From contig JAMLHA010000005.1 of assembly GCA_023957475.1 (NCBI GenBank), positions 62,001-126,000 of the forward strand: a stretch of 64,000 nt of DNA, in the 5' to 3' direction. The first letter of the stretch is position 1. Each line of letters starts with the position of its first letter. Below are positions 19,366-27,485 of this stretch, piece after piece. Source of the DNA: Crocinitomicaceae bacterium (GTDB taxonomy: Bacteria; Bacteroidota; Bacteroidia; Flavobacteriales_D; Crocinitomicaceae). The notes below the pieces were generated by a model. It did not search any database, had not been told where the DNA came from, and saw only the letters and a list, made by a program, of their open reading frames with translations. The translations under genes and the position numbers were made by a program.

Positions 19366-19587
19366 TTACTTTACACTTTGATAGTCGCGGTTTTCGACAA
19401 TACAACCTTTGAAATGCATCATGATTTCAAAAGCATCTGTGTCTTCTGTTGAAGTATCATTCACATTTACCTCAACACTTTTGAGATTTACTCTACTGGA
19501 TAGTTCTGCACCAGCTTTAAATCTTGGTTTTTTCTTGACTGTGGCTTTAATAATTAAATCGCCACATTGACTTGTTTTTTCTTCCAT
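19366..19587 (-). CDS. Small protein of unknown function in the 19-21 kb cassette
   Basis: 73 aa from the ATG at 19587 (MEEKTSQCGDLIIKATVKKK), preceded by the A-rich sequence usual in this genome. A longer reading from 19629 is possible but less attractive. The sequence alternates basic and hydrophobic residues as in a small beta-sheet protein. It lies 63 bp downstream of the 97-aa gene and is probably in its operon. Not recognised. Confidence 0.55.
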   Translation of the reverse strand: MEEKTSQCGDLIIKATVKKKPRFKAGAELSSRVNLKSVEVNVNDTSTEDTDAFEIMMHFKGCIVENRDYQSVK

Positions 19588-19650
19588 CTTTTTGTGTGTT
19601 ATGTCGGAGTACTTTTCAGTTTGTTGCACTCCGACTGATTAAACAATAAT

Positions 19651-19944
19651 TTACTTTTCTTCTTCTTCACAGTCTGAACCATCACTGATGGTCGCCTGAC
19701 TGACTGCCGTTGCAACAGCTCCAGCAGTCGCTAAGTAACTTGCGATTGTTACCGCAACCGCAGGTAAGGCAATCGGAGCAGCAAGAACCGTTGTTCCCAC
19801 TGCTGCAATGATTAACCCTGCCAAACGCAGTTTTTTGAAGAAGGGCGGAGTTTCCTTTCCGCATCGTTTGAAGTAAGACTTCAATTTGTCCTGTTTGCGC
19901 TCCTTACTTTTGTTCTTGAGCTTGTCGAAAGATTCCTTTTCCAT
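19651..19944 (-). CDS. Small membrane-active protein (97 aa)
   Basis: The N-terminus is very basic (residues 1-40, many Lys/Arg). It is followed by about 45 hydrophobic Ala/Val-rich residues ('LAGLIIAAVGTTVLAAPIAL' onward) that form one or two membrane segments, and an acidic tail (SDCEEEEK). It starts 11 bp after the 249-aa gene and is cotranscribed with it. The shape resembles a small membrane or holin-like protein, but no family is recognised. Confidence 0.6.
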   Translation of the reverse strand: MEKESFDKLKNKSKERKQDKLKSYFKRCGKETPPFFKKLRLAGLIIAAVGTTVLAAPIALPAVAVTIASYLATAGAVATAVSQATISDGSDCEEEEK

Positions 19945-19955
19945 TGCTTTAGATA

Positions 19956-20705
19956 TTACTGGATTTCTACAATACTGAGCACGTTAAATGCTCCATTTTT
20001 CAGTGTGTACTGTACTCCGTTGACCTCCTGAAAGAATTCCAACATCAGTAAGTACAAATCTGTTCCTGCTCCTGATGGTACAGCTGTCGGAGTAAGTGTA
20101 ACAGTCGTTGCCGTTCCATCAATCGGAAGGTTCTGACTGTTCGTTTCTTCAACGGAAGACACAGCACCCGAAAAATCAACTTTTGCCCAAGCACCTCTCA
20201 ACGTTACATGCGTTGCACCTGATGGAACATTCAAATCATTGATTGGAACAAACCCGGTTAAGTCAATTACTCCAGTACCTGTATTCACAGAATAGCTTTT
20301 AAAAAGCACTGAACCCAAAACAGCACGGTTATTGAAATTGAACCCTTTCAGCAATGATTTTGCAGCAGGAGTTGCAATTCCCTCGCTTACTTTACGTTCA
20401 CCACGGGAACTGGTTGAATCCATGTTCTTGATTTGTGTCATGACTTTCATTAGTCGTGAAGTTACACGACCATCTGAAGCATTCTGCATCATCGTACGAA
20501 CCGAATCACGAAGCAATTTCCCAGAGCTGGCTGAAGAGCCGAACTCCGCACCATTTTCACGAGTCCTTACAAATGCAGGGTCGTTTTTGATACGTTCACC
20601 CTCAACACCGCCTTTCTCACGAGCTAAGAAACCATCTTTGGACTTGTAGAATGATAAATCACCAACTTTTCCCGTCAGTTTGATTATCCCTTTTTGTCTT
20701 GCCAT
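19956..20705 (-). CDS. Conserved Bacteroidota protein, 'MARQKGIIKLTGKVGDLSFY' family
   Basis: 249 aa. The N-terminal 60 residues ('GDLSFYKSKDGFLAREKGG', then 'FVRTRENGAEFG') follow a pattern I have seen in unannotated Bacteroidota proteins. The N-terminal half is helical and basic; residues 130-249 look like a beta-sandwich. No signal peptide. It heads a leftward group of three genes. The arrangement of Lys-rich arm plus beta-fold would suit a structural or shell protein, but that is speculation. Confidence 0.7.
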   Translation of the reverse strand: MARQKGIIKLTGKVGDLSFYKSKDGFLAREKGGVEGERIKNDPAFVRTRENGAEFGSSASSGKLLRDSVRTMMQNASDGRVTSRLMKVMTQIKNMDSTSSRGERKVSEGIATPAAKSLLKGFNFNNRAVLGSVLFKSYSVNTGTGVIDLTGFVPINDLNVPSGATHVTLRGAWAKVDFSGAVSSVEETNSQNLPIDGTATTVTLTPTAVPSGAGTDLYLLMLEFFQEVNGVQYTLKNGAFNVLSIVEIQ

Positions 20706-20968
20706 GTTTCAAGATTTATTTGAATTAATAAGCGAGTTACTAGGTCCGCTTTTTTACCTGTCTTTGCGCATTGACAGCACAAACATCAGATAAAACCAAA
20801 CACCATCAAAGTCAACACTTCCGAGCAATAAACTTTGTGCTGTTTTAGCTTGTTTTTGCAGGAAAAACAAGCCGTTAAAGCACGTAATTTTGTAACAGTG
20901 AAAAGTATATCATAACCATAGAGCAAGTAAAGAATAAGCATACATATAGCATAACCCCTGAGTAGAAA

Positions 20969-21157
20969 ATGAGACGCCTTGTTATCCATACAAAAGATGT
21001 AATGATAATCACTGGGAAAAGTGAACGTTATTCGCGTTACCTCATTAAGCAAATAAAGGAAGAAATCGGGAAGCAAAACCACCAGTATTTAACCATACGT
21101 GAGTTCTGCGAATACTTGGGATTAAATCCTGATGAGGTGGAGGAAATTCTGTTTTGA
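20969..21157 (+). CDS. Small helix-turn-helix-like protein (62 aa)
   Basis: MRRLVIHTKDVMIITGKSER then 'YSRYLIKQIKEEIGKQN' and 'LTIREFCEYLGLNPDEVEE'. It is all-helical, with two segments shaped like a helix-turn-helix, typical of tiny conserved Bacteroidota regulators. The opposite-strand ORF at 20786-21082 looks like its shadow. It may regulate the leftward operon that starts at 20705. Confidence 0.55.
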   Translation: MRRLVIHTKDVMIITGKSERYSRYLIKQIKEEIGKQNHQYLTIREFCEYLGLNPDEVEEILF

Positions 21158-21392
21158 GAGGCTTAAAGTAGCCTATTTGCCCAACATCTTAAAACCATAA
21201 AATTTATAGTTATTTAGTTGTGTATATTATTGATTTACATTATCTTTATACTGTAAAACGTTCATTCAAGTAAGTGCAAAAGAGTACAAATTTCAAGTAA
21301 CCTATGCAGTAACCTTATTGAATGGTTTGATATAAATAGCTATAAAACAGAGGTTTAAAAATATCCGTGAATCCCAGCGGGATCACTCTGAT

Positions 21393-21426
21393 AAAAAAAG
21401 CTTCGATTTACATCGAAGCTTTTTTA
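21393..21426. terminator. Strong intrinsic terminator
   Basis: AAAAAAGCTTCGAT pairs with ATCGAAGCTTTTTT across a short loop (TTAC). The stem is perfect and flanked by A and T tracts, so it works in either direction. Confidence 0.85.
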
Positions 21427-21525
21427 TCCATTGCACGTCGTTCTAACTGGGATCTTTAATCCCAATAAAGATCGCTTTTGAAATAGAAAATAATCTGTTT
21501 TTTTCAATTTAATCATTCATTTTTC

Positions 21526-21533
21526 TATCTTTA
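21526..21533 (+). promoter_or_regulatory. -7 box of the VIT1-type gene
   Basis: TATCTTTA, one base off the Bacteroidota TAnnTTTG consensus, 17 bp before the ATG at 21551. Confidence 0.45.
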
Positions 21534-21550
21534 CTCAAACTTCGTTTTAT

Positions 21551-22252
21551 ATGGTAACAATAGACAATTATTTAGACAGTCATTTTATACATCGTAGCAA
21601 TTGGCTAAGAGCGGCTGTTTTGGGAGCCAATGATGGCATTATCTCTGTTTCGAGTTTAGCTATTGGTGTTGCAGCGGCAAGTGATAATAGAGATACGATT
21701 ATTCTAGCAACTGTTGCTGGTGTGGTTGCGGGAGCTTTATCTATGGCTGCTGGTGAATATGTGTCGGTAAGTTCTCAAACGGATATTGAAAAAGCTGACA
21801 TAGCACGTGAAGCAAAGGAATTAAAAGAATATCCTGAAGAAGAGTTAGAGGTGCTTACACAAATATACGAGCAGCGTGGTTTAAAACGAGCAACTGCAGA
21901 ATTAGTAGCAAAAGAATTGACAGAAAAAGATGTTTTGGCTGCTCATGTTCGTGACGAATTAGGTATAACAGAAACCTCTCAGGCAAATCCAATTCAAGCA
22001 GCACTTGCATCTGGTGCTTCGTTTTTGGCGGGGGGAGCTTTGCCATTGTTGGTGACTCTATTTGTTTCAATTAACTCAATAGAACTGTGGCTTTATGTCG
22101 CAACTATTTTCTTTTTAATGTTGTTGGGTGCTATTTCTGCCAAAACTGGTGGAGCAAGTATTCCGAAAGCCATTGTAAGAGTCACCGTTTGGGGAACAAT
22201 CGCAATGGGGTTATCTGCTTTTGTAGGATATTTGTTTGGCGTGAATGTTTAA
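21551..22252 (+). CDS. VIT1/CCC1-family iron/manganese transporter
   Basis: 233 aa. The N-terminal 'WLRAAVLGANDGIISVSSLA' is the family signature in the first membrane helix, and 'AGALSMAAGEYVSVSSQTDI' is the second-helix motif with metal-binding Met/Glu residues. A cytoplasmic acidic helical stretch (about 80-135, 'EEELEVLTQIYEQRGL') follows, then three more membrane helices. Known members move Fe2+ or Mn2+ out of the cytosol. It is monocistronic, with a weak terminator-like hairpin at 22274. Confidence 0.88.
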   Translation: MVTIDNYLDSHFIHRSNWLRAAVLGANDGIISVSSLAIGVAAASDNRDTIILATVAGVVAGALSMAAGEYVSVSSQTDIEKADIAREAKELKEYPEEELEVLTQIYEQRGLKRATAELVAKELTEKDVLAAHVRDELGITETSQANPIQAALASGASFLAGGALPLLVTLFVSINSIELWLYVATIFFLMLLGAISAKTGGASIPKAIVRVTVWGTIAMGLSAFVGYLFGVNV

Positions 22253-22273
22253 AGATTGTGGGGGATAGGTATC

Positions 22274-22292
22274 ATCCCTACGGGATTTTTTA
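22274..22292 (+). terminator. Weak terminator-like hairpin after VIT1-type gene
   Basis: ATCCC-TAC-GGGAT followed by a run of T. The stem is only 5 bp, so efficiency is doubtful. Confidence 0.35.
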
Positions 22293-22347
22293 TACACGGA
22301 ATGGTGACATTTCTACAAAGGCACCGTTCGGGACTAATTAATGTTTA

Positions 22348-22440
22348 ACCATAAGAAATCAAGCGTCGTAGATGCGATACCATTGTAGTACAATCATTGC
22401 CAATTTACATTTAGCTCCAATGGAGCTACCCTTTGTAAAA
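22348..22440. repeat. REP-like element
   Basis: Read on the minus strand it contains GTATCGCATCTACGACGC, a phrase common in dispersed Bacteroidota repeats. At its other end is the palindrome TAGCTCC-AAT-GGAGCTA. It fills most of the gap between the VIT1-type gene and the nor promoter region. Confidence 0.5.
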
Positions 22441-22523
22441 ATCTTTATAAAAAAATCAGGGGGAAATTTCTGAGAAAGTTGCAAAGATAATAAAAATAAA
22501 TTTAAATCCAAATGAACAACATC

Positions 22524-22547
22524 ATTAAGGACAAAATTGTCTTTAAT
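22524..22547. promoter_or_regulatory. Palindromic operator upstream of norC
   Basis: ATTAAGGACA-AAAT-TGTCTTTAAT is an inverted repeat of 10-bp arms with one mismatch, immediately upstream of a -7 box. Its position in the spacer of the only visible nor promoter suggests a repressor or NO-responsive activator (for example Rrf2/NsrR or Crp/Fnr type). The regulator gene is not in this window. Confidence 0.65.
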
Positions 22548-22555
22548 TACTTTTG
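22548..22555 (+). promoter_or_regulatory. norCBQD promoter -7 box
   Basis: TACTTTTG matches TAnnTTTG exactly and abuts the palindromic operator. Transcription would begin near 22561, leaving a leader of about 70 nt before norC. Confidence 0.6.
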
Positions 22556-22632
22556 TCATAGAAATGTCATTAATCACATTTTGTGTGCAATTCATTTCTA
22601 AGACTAATTGTTTATTTTAAATTTTAAGAATT

Positions 22633-23079
22633 ATGATGTTATCTAAAAAAAGTGCAAAAGTGTTTTTCTTTGGGGGAACAATTGTAACTTTTGCTATGTT
22701 TTTAGTCATGTCATTTATGACGTTGACTAATGAAGTGCCGAAAAGGACACACGAAGAAAACCTCAGTGCCGAAGTTATCGCTGGTAAAAAAATCTGGGAA
22801 GAAAACAATTGTATGGGTTGCCATACAATCATGGGTGAAGGTGGTTATTATGCGCCAGAACTTACAAAGGTTTATGACCGAAGAGGTGAAGGATTCATTA
22901 AAGCTGTTCTCCAATCACCTGTTCCATGGCAACCAAGAGGGCGTAAAATGGTGGCTTACAACATGAACGACACTGATGCTGCAAACATGATTGCATTTTT
23001 GAAGTGGGTAGGCGAAATGGATCTGAATGGTTTTCCTCCAGAACCAGATTATAAATCAACTAAAAATAACAAAAAATAA
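22633..23079 (+). CDS. norC: Nitric oxide reductase subunit C (cytochrome c)
   Basis: 148 aa. One N-terminal membrane anchor (about 9-30) is followed by a periplasmic c-type cytochrome domain with the heme site CMGCH (60-64) and Met106 in 'GRKMVAYN' as the likely sixth ligand. It passes electrons to NorB, which reduces NO to N2O. It is first in the norCBQD operon, 5 bp before norB. Length and architecture are normal for NorC. Confidence 0.95.
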   Translation: MMLSKKSAKVFFFGGTIVTFAMFLVMSFMTLTNEVPKRTHEENLSAEVIAGKKIWEENNCMGCHTIMGEGGYYAPELTKVYDRRGEGFIKAVLQSPVPWQPRGRKMVAYNMNDTDAANMIAFLKWVGEMDLNGFPPEPDYKSTKNNKK

Positions 23080-23084
23080 GGGTT

Positions 23085-24431
23085 ATGAAGTACAAAAGTC
23101 AAAAAATAGCATATTATTTCTTTGCTTTAGCCTTGTTGCTATTAGTATTGCAAATAGTTTACGGATTCATCATGGGCTTCGCTCGTGTTGGTTACGATGG
23201 ATTACACGAATTTATTCCGTTCAATACTGCACGTGCAGTACATACAAACCTTTTAGTTGTATGGCTCTTAACAGGATTTATGGGTGCCGCTTATTACATC
23301 ATCCCAGAAGAAGCTGAAAAAGAATTAGTGAGTGTAAAACTTGCTTATGTACAGCTTATTTCTTTAGCTCTAGTGGGTGTAACTGCAATAGTAGGTTACC
23401 ACTTCAACTACTGGGAAGGTCGTAAATTCTTAGAAATTCCGCGTCCTTTAGATTACTTGGTCGTAGTAAACGTCCTTCTATTCCTTGGATTGATTCTTGC
23501 AACTTTATTCAAAGGTAAAAAACGCACAACTACAGCAATGGTGTTAACTATGGGGTTGGTTTTTGCAGCATTGCTTTATTTACCAGGAATGATTTGGTTT
23601 GATAACCAGACAATTGACTCTTTCTTCCGTTGGTGGGTTGTCCATTTATGGGTTGAAGGTGTTTGGGAATTAATTCTTGGTGGTATTCTTGCCTTCTTAT
23701 TAATAAAACTTACTGGTGTGGATCGTGAAGTAATTGAAAAATGGTTGTATGTCATCATTGGATTGACGTTTATATCAGGTATCATCGGTACTGGTCACCA
23801 CTACTATTTTATTGGTACAGGTAAAATCTGGATCATCTTGGGGGGTATCTTCTCAGCGTTGGAACCTTTTGCTTTCTTAGCAATGGTCTTCTTTACCATC
23901 GGAATGTACCGAAAAGGTGAGAAAAAACATCCAAATAAAATTGCGTTGTTCTGGACTGTTGGTACAGCAGTTGTATCGTTCTTAGGTGCTGGTATGTTGG
24001 GATTGGCTCATACCTTACCTGCAGTAAATAGATACACTCACGGTACATTAGTTACAGCAATGCACGGTCACTTAGCTTTTTGGGGTGCGTATGCAATGAT
24101 TGTATTTGCATTCATAAGCTATGTTATGCCAAATTTAACTGGTAGAAAACTATATGAATCAAGAAATGGTAAACTAGCTTTCTGGTTGTCCAATATAGGT
24201 ATGTTTGGTATGACTGCTGCTTTTGGTGTTGCAGGTGTTGCGCAAGTTTACTTGGAAAGAAAAATGGGCTTGGAATTTGGTGATGTACAAAAAGACATCC
24301 AAGTACACTTCTATGTTCTTATTGCTTGCGCTACAATGTTCTTAACAGGTGTTACCTATTTCATAATTGAATTCTTGAAATATGGAAAACCAAACGATGA
24401 AGCAATCGTTGAAGACAACACAGTAGAATAA
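23085..24431 (+). CDS. norB: Nitric oxide reductase subunit B (catalytic, heme-copper family)
   Basis: 448 aa with 12 membrane helices and no N-terminal quinol-oxidising extension, so it is the cytochrome c-dependent short form. Heme and non-heme iron ligands are recognisable in 'VVHLWVEGVWE' (His plus the Glu specific to NO reductases), 'GTGHHYYF' and 'MHGHLAFWGAY'. It catalyses 2 NO + 2 e- + 2 H+ to N2O in the inner membrane. It starts 5 bp after norC. A strong hairpin follows before norQ. Confidence 0.96.
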   Translation: MKYKSQKIAYYFFALALLLLVLQIVYGFIMGFARVGYDGLHEFIPFNTARAVHTNLLVVWLLTGFMGAAYYIIPEEAEKELVSVKLAYVQLISLALVGVTAIVGYHFNYWEGRKFLEIPRPLDYLVVVNVLLFLGLILATLFKGKKRTTTAMVLTMGLVFAALLYLPGMIWFDNQTIDSFFRWWVVHLWVEGVWELILGGILAFLLIKLTGVDREVIEKWLYVIIGLTFISGIIGTGHHYYFIGTGKIWIILGGIFSALEPFAFLAMVFFTIGMYRKGEKKHPNKIALFWTVGTAVVSFLGAGMLGLAHTLPAVNRYTHGTLVTAMHGHLAFWGAYAMIVFAFISYVMPNLTGRKLYESRNGKLAFWLSNIGMFGMTAAFGVAGVAQVYLERKMGLEFGDVQKDIQVHFYVLIACATMFLTGVTYFIIEFLKYGKPNDEAIVEDNTVE

Positions 24432-24442
24432 TAAAATAAACA

Positions 24443-24487
24443 ATCAATTCTTCCGGGTTGTATCGTGTGTACAACTCGGAATTGATT
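24443..24487 (+). promoter_or_regulatory. Long stem-loop between norB and norQ
   Basis: ATCAATT..TCCGGGTTGTA pairs with TACAACTCGGAATTGAT around a 7-nt loop, with one small bulge and a G-T pair. There is no following T tract. It therefore looks like an mRNA stability or partial attenuation element lowering norQD relative to norCB. Confidence 0.6.
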
Positions 24488-24503
24488 TATAAAAACAATA
24501 AAA

Positions 24504-25307
24504 ATGGAAACAGCAATCATAGACCAAATCGATAACAAAGTGCCTTTTTATCAAGCAACAGGTAAGGAAGTTGATATTTTTACGCATACCTACAACAACA
24601 AAATACCCTTGCTATTGAAAGGTCCGACAGGAACAGGGAAATCCCGTTTTATTGAACACATGGCTGCTAAATTAAACAAGCAATTAATCACAGTAAGCTG
24701 CCACGAAGAAACGTCGGCAACAGATTTAATTGGTCGTTTTATCATCAAAGGAGCTGAAACCGTTTGGATGGATGGTCCGTTGGTAACTGCTTTAAAAACA
24801 GGAGCTATTTTGTACTTAGATGAAATTGCAGAAGCTCGTCCAGATGTTATCGTTGCCATTCATCCGTTAACAGACCATCGTAAAGAAATTTTTATTGATA
24901 AATTGGGAACAAGCATCAAAGCTCATCCTGATTTCACATTGGTGGCATCATTCAACCCAGGTTATCAAAAAGGATACAAAGAATTAAAACCTTCAACACG
25001 TCAACGTTTTGCAGCAATTTCGTTCAATTATCCAGATGCGGCAACAGAAACTGCTATCATCGTCAAAGAAACAAATTTGGATGAAGATACAGCAAAGAAA
25101 TTAGTGAAAATTGCTGAAAAAATCAGAAATCTCAAAGAATTGGGCTTAACAGAAACGGTTTCTACACGTTTATTGGTAGATGCTGCATTTTTGATTAAAT
25201 CTGGTTTACCAAAACGATTGAGTGTAAAAACTGCTGTCATCGAACCTTTAACAGATGAATTAGAAGTCATTGATGCATTGGTTGATTTGTCGAACTTGAT
25301 ACTCTAA
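24504..25307 (+). CDS. norQ: NorQ, MoxR-type AAA+ ATPase for NO reductase activation
   Basis: 267 aa. Walker A 'GPTGTGKS' (40-47) and Walker B 'LYLDE' (103-107) are intact, followed by the MoxR-like 'SFNPGYQKGYKELKPSTRQR' region. NorQ works with NorD to insert the non-heme iron into NorB. It starts 72 bp after norB across a stem-loop and 4 bp before norD. Confidence 0.93.
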   Translation: METAIIDQIDNKVPFYQATGKEVDIFTHTYNNKIPLLLKGPTGTGKSRFIEHMAAKLNKQLITVSCHEETSATDLIGRFIIKGAETVWMDGPLVTALKTGAILYLDEIAEARPDVIVAIHPLTDHRKEIFIDKLGTSIKAHPDFTLVASFNPGYQKGYKELKPSTRQRFAAISFNYPDAATETAIIVKETNLDEDTAKKLVKIAEKIRNLKELGLTETVSTRLLVDAAFLIKSGLPKRLSVKTAVIEPLTDELEVIDALVDLSNLIL

Positions 25308-25311
25308 TGCT

Positions 25312-27066
25312 ATGTCTTTTGATGAATACTTGTTTGGAAAATTTGTCCAGTACTTAAAAAACAAAAAACCGGACGATGCTGTTTTGCAACGAACAGTAGA
25401 ACTGGAATCGATTCAACAAAAACTTACGCTCATTGCAAGAGCTATGACTGGTCGTGCCATAGAAGTTTTTCCAGCAGTGAAAGAAGGTGGTTATAAAGGA
25501 GATAACTTCTTCTTGCCAAGTCGGTTTAATTTTTACGAAAACAGCGACCAAAATTTAGCTTTTTACTTGTTTCGCACCTTGTATTTGTGTCAGCAGCAAA
25601 AAATGCAATTAAACTGGTTTGAATCAACAGATATTCAGGCAGAAAAAGCTGTTGAATTGGGTAAAATAAATGCACAAGCCATACTTGCAGGATTGATTGA
25701 AGAATTTCCTGCTGTCTATGAGATTTACGAAGAATTAGCTACGTCCAAAAACCCCGAATCAACCGAATCAATTGACACTGTTTGGTTATACGGGCATGTC
25801 ATGAAAGACAGTTTAGAAAATTCGAAAAATAACAAAGATGCATACAATGATAATTCATTAAATGGTCTTGAAAATCCCGACCCAAAAACAATTTTAAAAG
25901 CTAGAGCTGTTGAGGAAATAAAGAACTTGACCATCGATAAAAAACAGCAAGAAGATTACGTGCTAACGCATAATTTTGAAAAAGTTGAAACAGCAGATGA
26001 ATTTAGCGGAACTTGGAGAGATTTTGATGGTGATGATGATTTAGAGGAACACAGTGAAGCATTGGAAGAACTAGTCATGAAATACACCGTTCGTTCAAAC
26101 GAGATGACGCACAGTGTATATCAAGCCGATTTTACAGACAATGCCAACATTGCAGAAAGCGCTGAAACATCTACCAACAAACCTTGCATTTTGTATGATG
26201 AATGGGATTGTTATAAAAATCAATACCGAAGAGATTTTGCTAAAGTATATCCCGATTTTCATGTGGCAACAGATGAAAAATATTACACCGATACCATCAA
26301 AAAACACCAAACGCTATTGGTTCAGTTAAGAAAAATACTAGCAAACATTAGCAATAGAAGAATTGAGCAACGCTATCAAACGTATGGGAAGGAAATTGAT
26401 ATCGACATGGCAACGGATCGCTTTGTAGATGTTGTTTCTGGTCAAACGCCTTCGGAACGTGTATATATTGCCGACAAAAAAATGGAAAAAGACTTGTCTA
26501 TTCTTATTTTACTTGACATTAGTTTGTCGAGTGACGGCTATACAGATGGAAACCGAGTGATAGATGTTGCCAAACAAACAGCCATTCTTTTTGGTGAAAT
26601 TTTGAATGAATACCACGTCGATTTCTCTATTCAATGTTTTTATTCGCAAACACGCAACAATCTTTCCTACATTACGGTAAAAGATTTTGACGATAAATGG
26701 CAACAAGCAAAACACAAAATTGGCAGTATCCGACCAACAGGATATACCCGTATTGGAGGAGCTTTGCGCCATTCAGGAGCTTTATTGCACAAACGCGACA
26801 ATAAAAACAAATGGGTGATTTTGTTGTCAGATGGAAAACCAAACGACTACGATCGTTACGAAGGTAAATACGGTGTTAGCGATGTAAAACAAGCTTTGCG
26901 AGAGCTGAATCAAAACCATGTCAACAGTTATGTATTGGCGATAGAATCAACTGCAAAATATTATTTACCACAAATGTTTGGTCAAAATCATTACCAAATT
27001 GTATCGTCGCCCAATGAATTAATTCACTCGATGATTCAATTGTACGACAAATTGAGAGTTGGCTGA
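25312..27066 (+). CDS. norD: NorD, von Willebrand factor A protein for NO reductase activation
   Basis: 584 aa. The C-terminal VWA domain (about 395-580) has the metal-binding MIDAS motif D402-I-S-L-S and 'PTGYTRIGGALRHSG'. The N-terminal half is helical and acidic in the middle ('DFDGDDDLEEHSEALEE'). Soluble, no signal peptide. It partners NorQ. The operon order norC-B-Q-D is complete, with no other accessory gene. Confidence 0.93.
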   Translation: MSFDEYLFGKFVQYLKNKKPDDAVLQRTVELESIQQKLTLIARAMTGRAIEVFPAVKEGGYKGDNFFLPSRFNFYENSDQNLAFYLFRTLYLCQQQKMQLNWFESTDIQAEKAVELGKINAQAILAGLIEEFPAVYEIYEELATSKNPESTESIDTVWLYGHVMKDSLENSKNNKDAYNDNSLNGLENPDPKTILKARAVEEIKNLTIDKKQQEDYVLTHNFEKVETADEFSGTWRDFDGDDDLEEHSEALEELVMKYTVRSNEMTHSVYQADFTDNANIAESAETSTNKPCILYDEWDCYKNQYRRDFAKVYPDFHVATDEKYYTDTIKKHQTLLVQLRKILANISNRRIEQRYQTYGKEIDIDMATDRFVDVVSGQTPSERVYIADKKMEKDLSILILLDISLSSDGYTDGNRVIDVAKQTAILFGEILNEYHVDFSIQCFYSQTRNNLSYITVKDFDDKWQQAKHKIGSIRPTGYTRIGGALRHSGALLHKRDNKNKWVILLSDGKPNDYDRYEGKYGVSDVKQALRELNQNHVNSYVLAIESTAKYYLPQMFGQNHYQIVSSPNELIHSMIQLYDKLRVG

Positions 27067-27248
27067 TTTATCTTTCAAAATTAGTTGACTAACAGTTGCT
27101 TACATTATTTTGAATGAGCGTTTTGTGTTAAACCAATAATTAAACTGAATTTAAATAAGCAAGAATTTTTGATTAAATTTTAAAAAACTCTTGGTAGATA
27201 GAATAATTTATCTAATTTTACATCAATTATAATTCAAACAAAGCAATT

Positions 27249-27404
27249 ATGAGCATTTTTGGTATAGTTTTATTTTTAGTATTTGGTGGTGTAGCATTCT
27301 GGATGCTTTTATTCTTATTAGGATTCATCTTACCATTTTGGATTACTTTGGCAATTAAAGAAAAGTTGCGCCCAAAAAGAATTTTTGAAGACGATAATCA
27401 TTAA
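27249..27404 (+). CDS. Small membrane protein (51 aa)
   Basis: MSIFGIVLFLVFGGVAFWML, continuing hydrophobic to residue 35, then a basic/acidic tail ending KRIFEDDNH. It has one long or two short membrane helices. An AT-rich promoter-like region precedes it and a convergent terminator follows 22 bp after the stop, so it looks like a real single gene. No family recognised. Confidence 0.6.
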   Translation: MSIFGIVLFLVFGGVAFWMLLFLLGFILPFWITLAIKEKLRPKRIFEDDNH

Positions 27405-27426
27405 GATGATTTGATATATTATTTAC

Positions 27427-27458
27427 AACCCGATTTTTTCGAAAGTCGGGTTTTTTGT
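27427..27458. terminator. Convergent-gene terminator
   Basis: AACCCGA pairs with TCGGGTT, followed by TTTTTT. On the minus strand the loop region also provides a run of T, so it can serve the LolC/E-type gene arriving from the right. Confidence 0.75.
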
Positions 27459-27485
27459 TTTAGAGTGTTTTTGTTTTTATCCAAC

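Larger units (their letters stand above)
21158..21550. other. Gap with terminator and promoter but no gene
   Basis: Apart from the terminator at 21393-21426 and a -7 box at 21526, nothing is coded here. AATCCCAGCGGGATCACT at about 21371-21388 looks like the 3' end of a tRNA gene without its body; it may equally be a short hairpin (ATCCC/GGGAT). This gap marks the change from accessory to core-like genes. Confidence 0.45.

Noticed and set aside
20786..21082. Leftward 98-codon ORF
   Set aside because: It overlaps the more convincing rightward 62-aa helix-turn-helix-like gene and has a Cys/Phe-rich, unpatterned sequence.
21371..21388. tRNA 3'-end-like text as an integration site
   Set aside because: No tRNA body or anticodon arm precedes it, no integrase is nearby and no second copy was found; it may be just an ATCCC/GGGAT hairpin.
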